Source: Prochilodus magdalenae (lineage: Eukaryota; Chordata; Actinopteri; Characiformes; Prochilodontidae). From it: 64,000 nt of DNA. Made by a program: the position numbers and the translations under genes. Position 1 is the first letter of the stretch, and every line of letters begins with the position of its first letter. The notes under the pieces are model-generated. The model was not told the origin of the DNA and made no database searches. It saw nothing but the letters and a program-made list of their open reading frames with translations. This document shows positions 1-12,685 of the stretch, piece by piece. The DNA is taken from assembly GCA_024036415.1 (NCBI GenBank), contig JAMWET010001278.1, positions 565,501 to 629,500 on the forward strand, in the 5' to 3' direction.

Positions 1-92
1 GTAATAAATATGTTGTTAATAATTGCCGTTTCTCCGTACATTTCGTTCTGTCTTCCATTGTAAACAAAGGAAGAAGAGTGGAAAAGCTATAT

Positions 93-175
93 AAGGGCTG
101 GGCGATATGGCCAAAAATGTTTTCATTTTCATATTGGCCAATATCGATAATTATCACAATAAATGTCTTACTTTA
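93..175. repeat. Relic of a dispersed teleost repeat (MITE-like end)
   Basis: The stretch opens with GGGCTGGGCGATATGGCC and continues with alternating TATTGGCCAATATCGATAATTATC text. This resembles the ends of short non-autonomous DNA transposons seen many times in teleost genomes. A related opening occurs again near 10808 (GAGCTGGGCAATATGACAG). I cannot find a matching opposite end, so the limits and the superfamily are unknown. The assignment rests on remembered family appearance, not on a search. Confidence 0.35.
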
Positions 176-180
176 AACTC

Positions 181-3100
181 TTTATTTTTTCCATGTTTAA
201 AGCCTGACTTTTGCACCTGTGTGAAAGTTCAACAAAGTAAACGGCTAATAGTGGCTATAAAGTGTAACTTATGGTCAGAATAGGGTAGCTATTCGCCGGC
301 CAGCCACTTTTCCAGGTTAGCTGTTTCTACCAGCTCACAGGAAACCAGATTATTTGTACCTGACTGGTGACGAGACTATCAGGTTACACTGTTTAGTTTA
401 ACAGCAACTCCAGGTTCAGTACAAATACCAACCACTAGCTAGCTCGATCAGTGATGAGTCACACACCATCACTCCTATCCTTTCTACCACCTCCATGTCT
501 CAGCATATCACAGTATTTAGACATGAGCTACCGCTCGTAAACTAAAAACAGCTAGCTAGCTAGCTTTCTCTCTCTCCCCCATTCCACACAAACTTGGATC
601 ACTTCAGTTTACATCAGTGCTGTTACTTCATGAACCACGTTTTCCTTTTACTTTCATTGCTTGTGAATGCACTAATGCTTAACTGTGTCTATGAGTCCGT
701 ACCACACAGAGCACTTTGGGTATAGTTGTCTGCTGAACTTTGTTTGCTTTTGACCAGTACAGTTACACGCCACTTATCTCATCACTTACATTTGGTTCCC
801 GGAGAATAGATGGATGATGCTTATAGAAGGATGATGATTATAATAAACCGTATTTTATTATTCGCTTTTTTTTTTTTTATGACTCTCTCCCTGTCAAATC
901 ATATCTAGAAACTGAGACGTGTGCCCTCTGGTGGTGACAACAGAGTGGTATTGATTTTCTTACAGTGGAAAGTGCTAAAAGGGCTTCTGCTAAAAATGCT
1001 TGTTATGTTCATATAGAGGAAATGATGAATGCACCAGCAGAAATGACACAAAATTACAGAAAAATCTGGTTCCTTTGGTTTGGATTAGAATTAAATTAGG
1101 TTTTTGTCTCTGACAAGATACGTACATATGAATATTAAGCATAATGTATATTCTCTTAGTCCTTGCTAACCCTGGCAACAAAAGCTATCTTTAACAAGGC
1201 AGAAAGCAAATAAACAAGGGCAAAAAAAGAAAAAAGAAATCTCTTTTAGGTTTTTTATAAACTCACTTTTCCTTCCTTGCAAATTTGCTGCTGCTCCAAT
1301 TAGGATCAATAAGACGTTTTCAGCGCTGACTGGAATGGTGTGTTGAAAGCGTCAGCGGTCAGGGCAGAGGTTAAACACTCATGTTGTTGTTCCTCCCTGT
1401 ATCAACAGTGCTTTTATTCAGCACCGGCTGTCATAATCAGGGGCTGGCTCCAGAGACAACAGGTCAGATGAGCTAATTTTACCAGCTCCATATTTTAGCG
1501 CTGCTGATCTCTGTACTTTTCTGTTTGAACATAATTGCTGTTTTTAGCAGCAGAGGTGCTGCTTCTCTTTTGATGTGTGACCTGTTACATAATTCATTGC
1601 CAAGCAGCTAAGAAGGATTGGTAACCTGGCTCCATGAGCCGCATAGGGGGAAATGCATAATATCAGGCGGCGGGGCTGAACTTTGAAATAGTTTGAAACG
1701 TTTGCAGAGGGCCGTGCAGCTTCATTGCTGATAAGCCCAGTCGCTGTCCTGTAGAACAGGGCAGCATTTATCAGCGTGCAGTTTGATCGCCAATAAGCGT
1801 CAGCCATCGTCGCCCTGGGCATGCTGAGATAACACCGCTATGCATGCTCGCGCACATCTGCACACTTGTCTGGCGGCTTGCTTTTCACAGTTTGTATCCA
1901 AGATCTACATAGAAAAGAGGGATTTAATCTCCTTCTCCTCATCCTTCCCTACTGCAATGCCAAGATTCCAGTATTTCTATTTCAATTGTATCAAGCCTCT
2001 GGCAGTTGTTGGGTAGTTGTTCCGGCATGGCTGTAGTTTCCATGTTGATGAGAACCGGCGGACGCCTTGAGCTGTGATCTGGCCTGTTGAGATAGCCCCC
2101 CTCCACCCTCCCTGTGGACCCACATGCACTTATGCAGACACATCTGAACCAGAGAGCACTGGGCATGCTCAGGAATATAATAACACATGAAGCAGGTTTT
2201 TTTTGGAATAGAGACCTGAGAGGCTGTTTTATGTAGCCACACTTCACACTTATTAAGAGCTCTAAAACTCGGGGCTGCTTTGTGGCCAGGCTTGATGGTT
2301 TCCTCCTCCTTGCTATTCTGGCTCCCAGTTCCCTGGCTTCTTTTTCAGCATTGTGAGGCTGGGTGGTTAGCAAGTGGGAATATGGCACACGTTTGCCGCA
2401 GCTGATGTGGTGACTGAAGTGTGCCTGAGTGTTTAGAGAAATGAAAATAAACGTGGAGACGTGGCTTGGTCAGGCTTGGTGTTGTTTTCTCAGAGCTATG
2501 CATGTGCAGGGAGGATGGTCTGCCTTGCGTTGGTTGTGGAAGAGCTGCTGTTATTTACTGTGTGAAGTACACGTGAGTGTGCTTTGAATGCCGTGTTTGA
2601 CTCTGTGTCCTCAGTTGCAGGATTATCTTTTTTTGCAGTACTATAGCATGTGACATACTATTTTCAGCAGGATTTCCAAGTAAAGCACCACATTGTAAAG
2701 GCCCCTAAGCATTAAGTCTTCCATTAGTTTATGGAGAGCACAGAAGGGTGCAGATTGACTCTGAAATTTCTGCAGTGCCCTTTTAGCATCCTGGGTTCTG
2801 TGTGCCTTTGTTTAAGTTCTGTTGCTTAAAAATGGTTAAACATATTTCATAGCAGACGATTTAACCTGAGAAGAGCACTTACTGCTTACCTACTAATAGA
2901 ATTGTATAATCTCTCCTTTATTTTTACCTGTCATTTTGAACTGAGTCAGATAATGGTAGACTTATAAAATAATCACATAGCTAATTGATTTGTTGCACTC
3001 TTAGACTAATAGTTTGCCAGACAGCCTAATACATTTCCACCATTTGGAATATTATCTTTGGTAATAACTTCTGTAGATAATGTGCACTGAAATGGATGAT

Positions 3101-3241
3101 GAGAGTTGGCAGAAAATCAAAAGCCTATACGGTAATGGAAACATCACTCTTCCCGGTGTAGAGAAAAAGAATGAGCTCTGAAAGGAAAGGGCTGTGGCTG
3201 GACTAATGTTTGATTTGTGGTGAAGGAGGGAAGGGGTTAAG

Positions 3242-3242
<1 letters not shown>
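181..3242. other. Unassigned non-coding stretch
   Basis: No gene can be supported. Reading frames are short and lack recognisable domains. A GCTAGC-rich patch lies near 550-565 and a short poly-T near 866-878. The part from about 1430 to 1840 is less AT-rich, keeps several CpGs and has GATAA and TAATT-type words, so it is a candidate conserved non-coding element, but only on appearance. Confidence 0.5.
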
Positions 3243-3327
<85 letters not shown>

Positions 3328-3355
3328 CTTCTCTCTCTCTCTCTCTCCCTCCCTC
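3243..3355 (+). repeat. (CT)n microsatellite
   Basis: Pure CT dinucleotides run for about 80 bp up to 3325. An interruption (GCCTT) and a second, impure CT/CCCT block reach 3355. The 105- and 64-residue minus-strand frames across it (arginine-glutamate repeats) and the serine-leucine frame on the plus strand are artefacts of the repeat. The tract ends in CCCTCAG, which would serve as the polypyrimidine tract and acceptor of the candidate exon at 3358. Confidence 0.97.
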
Positions 3356-3357
3356 AG

Positions 3358-3438
3358 CAGATTCATCATCTGTGCGTTTAGCTGTTTCTGTCAACAAAAT
3401 CTTATGTCTGCGAGTCTCTCAGCTGAAGTTATATTTAG
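3358..3438 (+). other. Candidate short exon after CT tract
   Basis: An 81-bp segment lies between a strong acceptor-like site (long pyrimidine tract then CAG, with a second CAG three bases later) and a near-consensus donor (TTTAG followed by GTAAGT at 3439). Two of the three frames are open. One reads [11 protein letters not shown] then an alternating hydrophobic stretch ending KLYL, entering after two bases and leaving one base. I recognise no protein family. The acceptor strength comes largely from the microsatellite, so a chance match is quite possible. Confidence 0.2.
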
Positions 3439-3439
3439 G

Positions 3440-6400
3440 TAAGTGCACTCATGTTCACTGGAGTAGATGGTCTTGGCATGACCTGGTTGGAAAGATTTGG
3501 GTCATTGAAGGAACCCTCAATCAGCTTTTAGTGTGAAATGGGTCACTTGGGCGAAGCAACAGTCATTTTTACAAGCCTTTTTGAATTTCCATGCTTCAGG
3601 AATTCAAATGTTACTTTTTCCAGGAGCTGCGAGTTTTGCAACAATGGTATGTCCCATGTCCGCGTAATTTTCTTTCTTTAACAACATTGATATGTAGGCC
3701 AGCACTCACGCCAGAGGCCTGTTTTAATCACTGAATACCTCCATATACAAACACAGAAATAACTGTGCTGTTGTTGTACTTAGCACGCTGTGGTATTTCA
3801 TTAGAGATGTTTTCTCTCATCCAAGTTGGAAATTGTGAGCGTGTGTGTTGGCATGATGAGTGGGCAGTTGCGTATGTGTGTGTAATCAGACAGCACAATG
3901 AGAGGATTAAGGACCCCGACCCTGTAGTTTTCAATTCCAGTTGTAACTTTCACTGTACCCTACAACGATGCCTTTCCTTTTGCTTGCCCATTACAACTTA
4001 TGCCAGATTAATTTGCAACAGCTTTCATTTTTTTGGAAGCATATCTGGCATCAGTGTTGGACCTAGAAAGTCAATTCGGGCTCCTGCCAACTCATGAATG
4101 GAAATGTTTTGAGCTTGTGCAGATGTACCTCAAATACGGAAAGGCTAGAGTTTTCAATGGAAGAACAAGCTGCACGAACTGGCATTGATTACATGCAGAC
4201 TGTCAAGATATTATCGTGACTACGTATGGCACAGAAAAAGAGGCTAGAAGAAGACAAACCACGTCCAAAGAAAAAAAAAAACAGATGAAAAGTCGACACA
4301 AAGCACTCGATTTGAACTTACAATTAAAACTACAACACTGCTCCAGCATTGTCAAACTCTGTGTACATTTCTTGAGCAATTCCTAGAGCCAGTGCCAAAG
4401 CTGTCAGCAGCTGTTAAAATGAATCACACATAACAGCCAATAAAGGCCAATGGATGGGCCCTGGCTCCCCATGCCTGCGGATAGGTGGCTGGTGTGAGAT
4501 AAGAGGAGGGGTCTGAGCCTGGAGGTCACGTCTCATAACGAAGGCTGTGGGAGATCACAGCCTTTAGATTACCGTCACCCTCCCAGCACTGTGAGGGGCC
4601 CGCATAGAAGAAACAGGAACCTCATTAACAACACTTCTCTGTTTGTTGTCGCTGCTGCCACTGCAGATTCCGCTGATTTCACCTTCATCTGTCAACTTGT
4701 CCAGATCGCTATCTAGCCTTTAGCACACCTGCTGCACACTGCGTCTGGCAAAATTGATAATGAAATGTCATGTATTATCATCTGACATGATTTGTTGTTT
4801 GGCTTATGTGTAAGCATAGACAACAACTCATCTTTATCAGTACTGCTGAAGTTAGACAAGCCATATGGTAGCAACAGTCTGCTGTCCTGATTCAAAACGA
4901 ATCGAGAAGAGCTGATCTAGATTAGCACTCCTGTCCTGACCAGTGTCTTAACACATGTAGGCCTTGTCTATGGTTGGGATGTTTGATGTACTAATTGGCC
5001 AACTCTGATCTGTGTTTCACCACATTTTATGTTTGCTGTTGTAGAACTAGTGATAGGACTGCAATGCAGCAGCTTTCCAGTAAAAAATAAACCTCTGCAA
5101 AGGAATTAATATTTGGTATTGTACTGAAAGAGTCCTCTGTAATACAGCACGTGTTCACATGGAAACTGCAAAATATTAAATAATAAAATATTTATGATTC
5201 ACACTTTATGAATAAGTAGACTCAGTGTTTGTGTACATTAGCTTTGTACATAAGTGATGAGGCAGGAAAGCAGTAGTAGACTTTTTGACTGGATGTTTCA
5301 TTAAAAGCTTTTTGCCCCTTCTAATATCGATTCATTTAATACAGATTTTTTTAAAGACTTTATTTTGAAGGAAATCTGTGTTACAAAGAAAATACACCCA
5401 GGATGACTAAATGAATGGCTAGATTTTATATATATTTCATGTACATGACATTTACTTGTTTATTATTTATGATTATATTTAGAACGTGATGTTTAAGGAA
5501 ACCTATTTTATCTATTTACTGTAATATATATGTAAATGGTTTTGACTGTTATATAATTAGTAATAGGAAGCATCTTTTGCCACCTGTGTACAGTAGAGTA
5601 CTGATAAAGCTGTGCTGTGTACATGTAAGCAGCCAGCAACTTCTCCAGTTCTGCAAAAACTCATTTGTCAAAGTCATTTGTCTCAAATGTGTGACTTGTT
5701 CACTTGCTTACATCTCTGAGCGTCAGGAGTTGAGTAAACTTCACAGTCATTCACACTATCAATAGTAGTGACTTTGCGCCCCGGGTGGGAAGGCTGCTAT
5801 GCTAGACTAAAACTAGGCAGTCTTACTAACCTTAGCTCAGACTGTAAGTGATTACACAGCAGCAGATGAGTGATTACTGAAGAATCCTGACTGCTCCCTT
5901 TAGCATGTTTTTCCCATGAAATACCGCCATAACAGATTTAGCCATGAGCATTTTACTGCTGCTTGATCGCTGATGTGTTGCTGCACTCTGTCTGTGTTAG
6001 AAATTGTTTCATGGTGTGTGTCATAGGTATTTGTGTCCCTGTTGTCGGTATGGATACTGTGTTCAAGTGCCAGGATTGGTGCAGTACTGGTGCAACACTA
6101 CAATTTTGGATTGCCACTTTTCACTGAAAGTTGTAATTTGCTCATGATTATGCTGCAGACTTGCCAGGACATGCAGTGTGGATTTTTAAACTTTTCTAAA
6201 TCACTGTGCGCTCCTGGAATTTAGAGTTGTTGGTTTAGTTTTGATTGATGTGCATCATAACTCATAGGTAAAACACTGATGCGGCACATGTTTATGACAG
6301 ACCTGTCTTAAGACTGCTTAAACCTGAGCTACTAGTTGTGGAGTAAATCTGGGAATAATTGAACGTGCCTTGCCTTATGCATCAGATGAAAGAGATACAA

Positions 6401-9400
6401 ATGACAGGTTGGCGAGTTGTGGGTTGTTCTAAGGCTTTTGAAAGAACGTTCTGTGTATGTGCTAGAGAAACGGCTTAAAAATAAATGGATCTGAATCTCA
6501 TTACGGATTCTCTGTTTCCTAGAGTATAATGCTCTTAACTCTCCAGTGTGATCTGTTAGTAAGCTTGTGGCCCATGTGAAAGTGAGAGCCAGGAAGAGAG
6601 CATGTGTCTTGCTTGTCTTCTCTTTCTTTCTTGTACTCTCGCTTTCTAGTAAATGTTAGTGAGGATGCAGGTAGTGAACTGGATGAGGCCCTTGGGTGTA
6701 CTTCAGTGTGTTGTTCACAGGTAGACGGTGTGTGTTGTGCTTGTGGGGGGTGCTTGTGCACAGAGCCAGTCTTAGAGAGCTCCACTTTGCGGATAGCTTA
6801 GGGAAATATGACACCGCAGCCTGGAGAGGCAGCATTAGCTAGAGAGCTGTATGAAGAGTGAACTGACCCATCCATTAAGAGGTGCATGGTGCAAAACACA
6901 CACACACACACACTGGCAACATGGCTGTGGGGCTGCAAGCCCCTCTTTAGGAGCCCCTTTGGGTCACATTAGTGTCTGCTGTAGACACATTCCTGTCAGC
7001 ATGCTTGTTATATTGATTCATATTGACATGACCAGCTTGGCTTCATTTTGAAAGTGGGCGGGTCCATCCCTATCCAAATCATTTAACCGAAAAGACAGCA
7101 GGGGGTTGATATTTCACATTCCACAAAATGATCACGTGTTTTACACGTTTTCAGAGTTCCTTTTTCTTGTGTCTTTTTGCGCCTCATCTGAGGATAAAGT
7201 GCAGGCTTTTACAACCGCACTATAAACTGTGCCACTTTTCAAACAGTCCTGGACTGGACCTGTCATATTTCTGCATGTGTTAAGCTGAGATGACATCTCA
7301 ACATCTGTCTTCCATCGAATACATCAGAAATTGCAGGATACGAGTCCTTGAGTCTGTGAGGAATTGGCAGCGTGCATGAATGTGGAAGGTTCCACATGTT
7401 GCTCAGGATCCACAATTTCCTCTGTACAGTTCTTGACCTTGATAGTAGCTGTTGAATGCACACTGTCCACAGCTTACACCAGAGAGGCAGGGAACAGATA
7501 TATACTAAAAGCAAAAGTTGTGTCTCTGTCTACTTTACAAATGTTGTGCATCGTGTTGTACAAAGCATTGCTTTCTAACAGGCACCTTTGAAAATTACTA
7601 GACAGTTGGATAGCTATTTGAGGCACCCTGCGATGCAAGCAGAGGAAGATCCTCTATTATGACTTCAGCCAGCAGAGTGAGAGAAAAGGAGGGGAAAAAA
7701 ATAGGTCATGCATCAGAGCAGCATTCCTTTATCTGAGAGCGTTGTCTAAATGGTGTCCAACACTTACTGCCTCCCTCTCTGGTTCCTGCAGAGAGGCAGG
7801 AGGGGAGAGCTATTTGACTTGGCATGCAGGCTGTGTGGATGGGCCTCATCTTGGATTCTACTCCAGCAGATCAGTCTTAACGCCGGCCAGATTTTGTGTG
7901 CGAGCGCTTTTACTAGAGCTTGTATTCCTACAGAGCTTTTACAATGCTAAGAAGTGAAGTCTGCACAGAGTGAAGGTGTCTAAAGGGAATTTCTTTTGTC
8001 CTGAGGCTTTTCAAGCAAACAAGGTGAGAAATAGAACACAGCTTCAATGCAAAAGGAATAAACGGAACCAGTGAATGCTGTTCTAAGTGTATAGTTTAGT
8101 AAAAATGAATGGAAAAAAAACAGCAACATGGAATAAAAAAGATATTGAATGTGGAATGTGTGATATTTCTCCAGTTGTCCTTTTAAATCTGGCTCGCACA
8201 TGTACCATTGGTACCCAGGAAAGACTCATTTCCCTTTAGGCTCGTAAACTGTTCCGCAGGTTCATTGACCCATCTGTCACGGCAAACAATAAGATGTTAT
8301 TAGATGACCATCTGCAGCAGTCTTGTGTGTTTGTATGCTAGCGCTTGTGTGTTTGTAACAGTCCGTATTTGTTCTGCGGTTGACAGTGTGTGAAGTTGTC
8401 TTGGGAGTCTAGGGGTCTACACGAGAGAAATGACCATCTGGAGGCAGTTTCAGGTTGAGCTTAGAGGTCGTTTGGATTCTCTGTTTGGAACTTTTAGTTC
8501 ACATCCAATGTATATGACACTTTTATTACCTGTTGTACAGTTTAGTGTCATCACAGGCCTGCAGATTAGAATAAAAGGGGATTGCACATGAATGGTCCAG
8601 AAAGTGCCGGGTCGCTTTGATCTGGATTAGGTTAAATATTTAAAAAAAAACATCACCCTTAGTCTTTGGTGTGCCCTCACTCTCTCACTCTCTTTGGCCA
8701 CTCTTTCGCTCATGGGGTGCTGAATCTCAGCCCCAGCACATACAATGTAGGAGGAATTTCAGTAACCTGGACCTGAATCTATTCTGTATTTTCCCTGCCT
8801 TATCTCTTCTTATCTTTCTTTTAATCTGAAGCAAGTCAGCCAGACAGTAACGATATCCCTTTCTTCTCTTAGCTAGATTTTGACTGAACTCCGTAGCCAT
8901 GGGGAAAGGCCGAAACCAGCGAATGGTCCGGCCTCTTGGAACTTTTAAGAGTGTATGAGATAAAAGTGTTGACTTTTTTCCTGAGACAAGGTGTTTTCCA
9001 TTCACCGCCCGTATTGCACACAGCTGATACCACAGAATGGAACAAGAAGCACAGCTAGTGGACTGATCAGAGCTAACCAAAGAAAACAGTATGATTTCCC
9101 AGATTCTGCTGGATTTAACCCTGCACAGATGCATAGTCATATCACTCTGCTCTTGCTCTGTATACGACGGGATTAACAAGGAAATCAAACGTGGATTTAT
9201 GCAGCACAGTGTAAGGCACGTCTCGCTGGAATTTTAGCACCTGTGTTGAAGGAGACGTGTTTATGACCATTGAACCATTGAACAGAAATAACGAAGCCTG
9301 TATTCAAAGCCTGTGGGCTCCTTCAGATGTCGAATGTCAACACAGAGGAGAGACCTAACTCTCCAAACTGCATGCTGAACTGAAGATCAAGAATTACGTT

Positions 9401-10805
9401 GCTAAGAAACCTTGAAGGGTCTCTGCTTCTGCAGCCTCTTCTGATTTGCTTCAAATTTTCATGGCAAAAGGAGGCAAGACTAAAGAGCACCACTTGTACT
9501 TGTTGCTTGGTTCGCAACGATCATCAAGACCTTATTAAATTGCATGCTGTTTGAGCAATGAAGTGATTTTTGCAATTGATGGTTAGAAGTAATGAAATAA
9601 AGGTGCAGGTATTTGCACAGGAAACTGTCCGCTCTTTATTCCGTGATTCTTTATGGTAAAATGAGCGGTTTTGGCACACTGATAACCAATGTATTTTTGC
9701 ACCTGCATTTAATATTACATACATAGCTCAAGAAAGGAGGAAGAGAGCCCAGCTTTAGTTCCTATAGTATGGATATTGGATAGGACTGCGGTGCTGGTGC
9801 CAGACACCCACTGACTAATGAGTTAGAGCCTTTTACTTTTCAATGAAAACTTCACTGCGGAGCTTCAGGGCAAAGAAAAAAACACATAGATGAGTTTCTA
9901 GCAGCGGTGTCCTGTGTCAACGTGGGAGGATCCAGCATCCATTCAAGTGACCCACATAGTTTAACTTGATACATGGCCTTCCCTTCTCATCTGACAGTAA
10001 TCGAGAACTCCCCTTCACATTGCCACATACAGTAGGTAACTAAGAACTAAGATGTATTCTGTCCTCACCCAGGCTTCTCTATATCTGATAGGACTGGGTT
10101 CCTGGTTGCTTTTACTTTGGTATGTATTTTCGGTCGCTGGGTAACAATCCCGTTCCCATTTCTTGCTGCCAACCTATATGATTGCTCGGTACTCATTTAA
10201 TTCACTGCCAGTACATTGACACCCTCCTACACTATGTGTGCCCAGAGATATACAGTAACACTTGATATTCAGTGACAAGATCGAAATGTGAAAGTTCACA
10301 AGATATCGTTTCGTCTTTTGGCTTCGATTTCAGTTTCGCCGTACAGCATACAGGTGGTCCGCGTGAACGTTAGACGTCTCTCATCAGTGCTGACAGCGTT
10401 TGTCATCCGGCTCCTGTCTCAGTCAGTCGCCACGGATGACCTTTTCCGTTTCATCTGTTCCTTTAGAAAAAAGGACATCAGACGTCCGTGAGAGCAGCAA
10501 GCCTGAATGTCATCAGATTTGCCCTGCTTAAATTGTAACCTCTCCTAATTGAATCTGCAGGAAATGTACTGATGTAAAACCAAGAAAGAATGAGAGGTTG
10601 TTTTCAGAGAGAAGTTTTTTTCCTCAATCATAAATGCTCTTTTTTTTTTTGACACAGCTGGTGTATCGTTAATGCCACACGGCTATACAGCTTCTGCAAT
10701 CCATTCTGTCGTTATCGTTCCTGGAGAAAAATCATTCCAGTGATGGTGCAGCGTTCTTGTGAACGGCTATGCCTTTGCAGTCAGGGAAGTGTGAGAGGTG
10801 TGCAG
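3440..10805. other. Unassigned non-coding stretch
   Basis: I see no supported gene, RNA gene or recognisable mobile element. Composition is AT-rich, notably 5100-5560. There is a short CA run at 6895-6913. The frames of up to about 150 residues, including the minus-strand one at 8727-9188, show no domain, no biased composition and no homolog that I know. The part at about 4380-4610 has a more GC-rich, conserved-element look. A small perfect hairpin (GCTGA/TCAGC plus GGG/CCC) sits at 8715-8734. Confidence 0.5.
6895..6913 (+). repeat. Short (CA)n microsatellite
   Basis: About nine CA dinucleotides in a row. Confidence 0.9.
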
Positions 10806-10862
10806 CTAGAGCTGGGCAATATGACAGTATTTATATCATCATTGTGATAAATCATGTTTTAA
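10806..10862. repeat. Relic of a dispersed teleost repeat
   Basis: The words AGAGCTGGGCAATATGACAG and the following TATTTATATCATCATTGTGATAAATCAT pattern resemble the element end at 93-175. No opposite terminus is seen. This is a weak call based on similarity of the opening motif only. Confidence 0.3.
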
Positions 10863-12652
10863 TACACAACAGTGTTCTTTTCTGAACATATCATGCACAA
10901 GTTCAAACCCTGAAAGACCCTGTCTGATGACTCTTTTGCCTGTAGTTGAAATATATCTACTTTGATACCTTGAACAAAGGATTCAAAGACTCTTGGTCCT
11001 CAATGTTCTATTAAACGTCTCTGAGTTGGAATAAAGTGGGAAGGATCTTTGCTTGCGGACATGACAGCATGTGACTTATGATGCCTGACGTTCTGACATG
11101 AACGTCACCTCGTAGAAGGTGTTGATTGTAGTTTTTCTGCTCTCAGTAATTCGTGAGAATTGTTCAGGATGGAGAACACGGTTAATTAAACTCAATAATA
11201 ATGTAATAATGCATGAAGCAATCTGGTCATAGAAACCGGAGAGTCTGTAGTGTCTATAGTTTTAATAATATTGGCCTGGGTGGTTTCTCTCATAGATCAC
11301 ATAATCATAGTGTAGAGCTTTGTGCTGACCTCTAAAATCTAATAGTAATTATTTGTAGAATACAGGTGTCTTGTGCTGAAATGAAAGGATTTTGGTAATG
11401 TGTTTTATAGGCTACAAAACATACATGCCTTGCTGTTCCTTCAGTGATAAGAAGAATAACAGTAGCTATTACTCAGGCTTCTCCACAAGCGTTTATGTCT
11501 CGCCAGTTCATGCAGAGGACACTCATCCTTACGGCTGAACAGTTACACTGTAGTTTGGATTTATGCTGCAACAGGTGAAGTCTGTTTTTTTGCCTGACTT
11601 GGCAGCTTTCCATTGTCATGCAGCTTTCGTCTAGAATCAGAATCCAGTATCATCTATCACTCTGCCAGCCGATAGAACACCCTAGCTTCCAGTTCTTTGG
11701 GCAGGCTTGGCTTGAGTGTGCTAGCCAATGGCCAGGGTGCAGAAGATGAGCAGTAGTCTCGCAAAGAGGAAATTATCAGTCGGACACATGGGACTTTGTG
11801 GAGGGAGAGAGAGAACATGACTGAGCCAGTGAGAAAAAAAACAAAGATTGCTTCAGTTTCCATGGAGTGTGTCTGAGTAAACACCAGACTGTCTCATGGA
11901 AACAGAATACGAGAATCAGTATTTGTCTGTGTTAATTAGAGATTATGCGTCTTTGTAGAAGGTTGTGATGCTTCACTATGTAAAGTTCATGGAGGATGAC
12001 TAGCTAGCTGTGTGCCTAGCTGCACATCTGCCACCTGTCAGGCTAGTCCCAAGCAGCCAAAGTCACGCTGTGGTCTTTATTATTCCAGCACCAGCAGCAT
12101 GGGATAACAGGAGTGCTGAACCTTGACATTAATGTGGGACATATTAATTTTTCTGATGGACGTTTAAGTACTCCTTTAGAAATCATTTCATTATCGTATT
12201 GGTTAGCTGCAGAACCCGCTGACATTTGAAGCGTTCTAAATGAAACGTTGAATGGCACGTGCTCTCAGTGCACTTTATGTAACTGTCATTTCATTTGGTG
12301 CCTCTCAGATTTTAATGAGAGGTTTCTCAGGAGAAACCATTTCGTGATCGGAAAGCTCATTATCAGTTTTGTGTTTGAAGACAGGGGAAGGAAAGTAGAG
12401 TTCTGGGTAATAATTAGAGTGAACTGAAAAGGTAGGTGGTGGTCTAATTATGAATAAAGGACATTCTTTAAAAAAAGGAACAGAAAGGAAAAGGGAATAA
12501 AAGACAGGGTCTGGTTAGACTTTGAGGTCAATGGCCAGCCTTGTCTATGGTAAAAGAATACGACTTCTGTATGTGGTGTATTCTGTAGCTCTTGTTGCAC
12601 TTGGTTGGGTAGTTTTTGGTTAAGGTATGCAGTTTACTCTCCTCTACATACC

Positions 12653-12653
<1 letters not shown>
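10863..12653. other. Unassigned non-coding stretch
   Basis: Nothing in this stretch can be assigned. Frames are short. No tandem repeat of note is present before the TA microsatellite. Confidence 0.5.

Positions 12654-12683
<30 letters not shown>
12654..12683 (+). repeat. (TA)n microsatellite
   Basis: Thirty bases of alternating TA. The Tyr-Ile repeats in three overlapping short reading frames on both strands come from it and are not protein signals. Confidence 0.97.

Positions 12684-12685
<2 letters not shown>

Noticed and set aside
7767..8023. Acceptor GGTTCCTGCAG (ending 7791) and donor AACAAG/GTGAGA (8023) as an exon
   Set aside because: All frames contain stops between them. A non-coding exon cannot be shown from sequence.
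8727..9188. A 153-residue minus-strand frame
   Set aside because: It has no domain, no family resemblance and no promoter or splice context. The opposite-strand ATGGGGAAAGGCCG start also leads only to a short frame.
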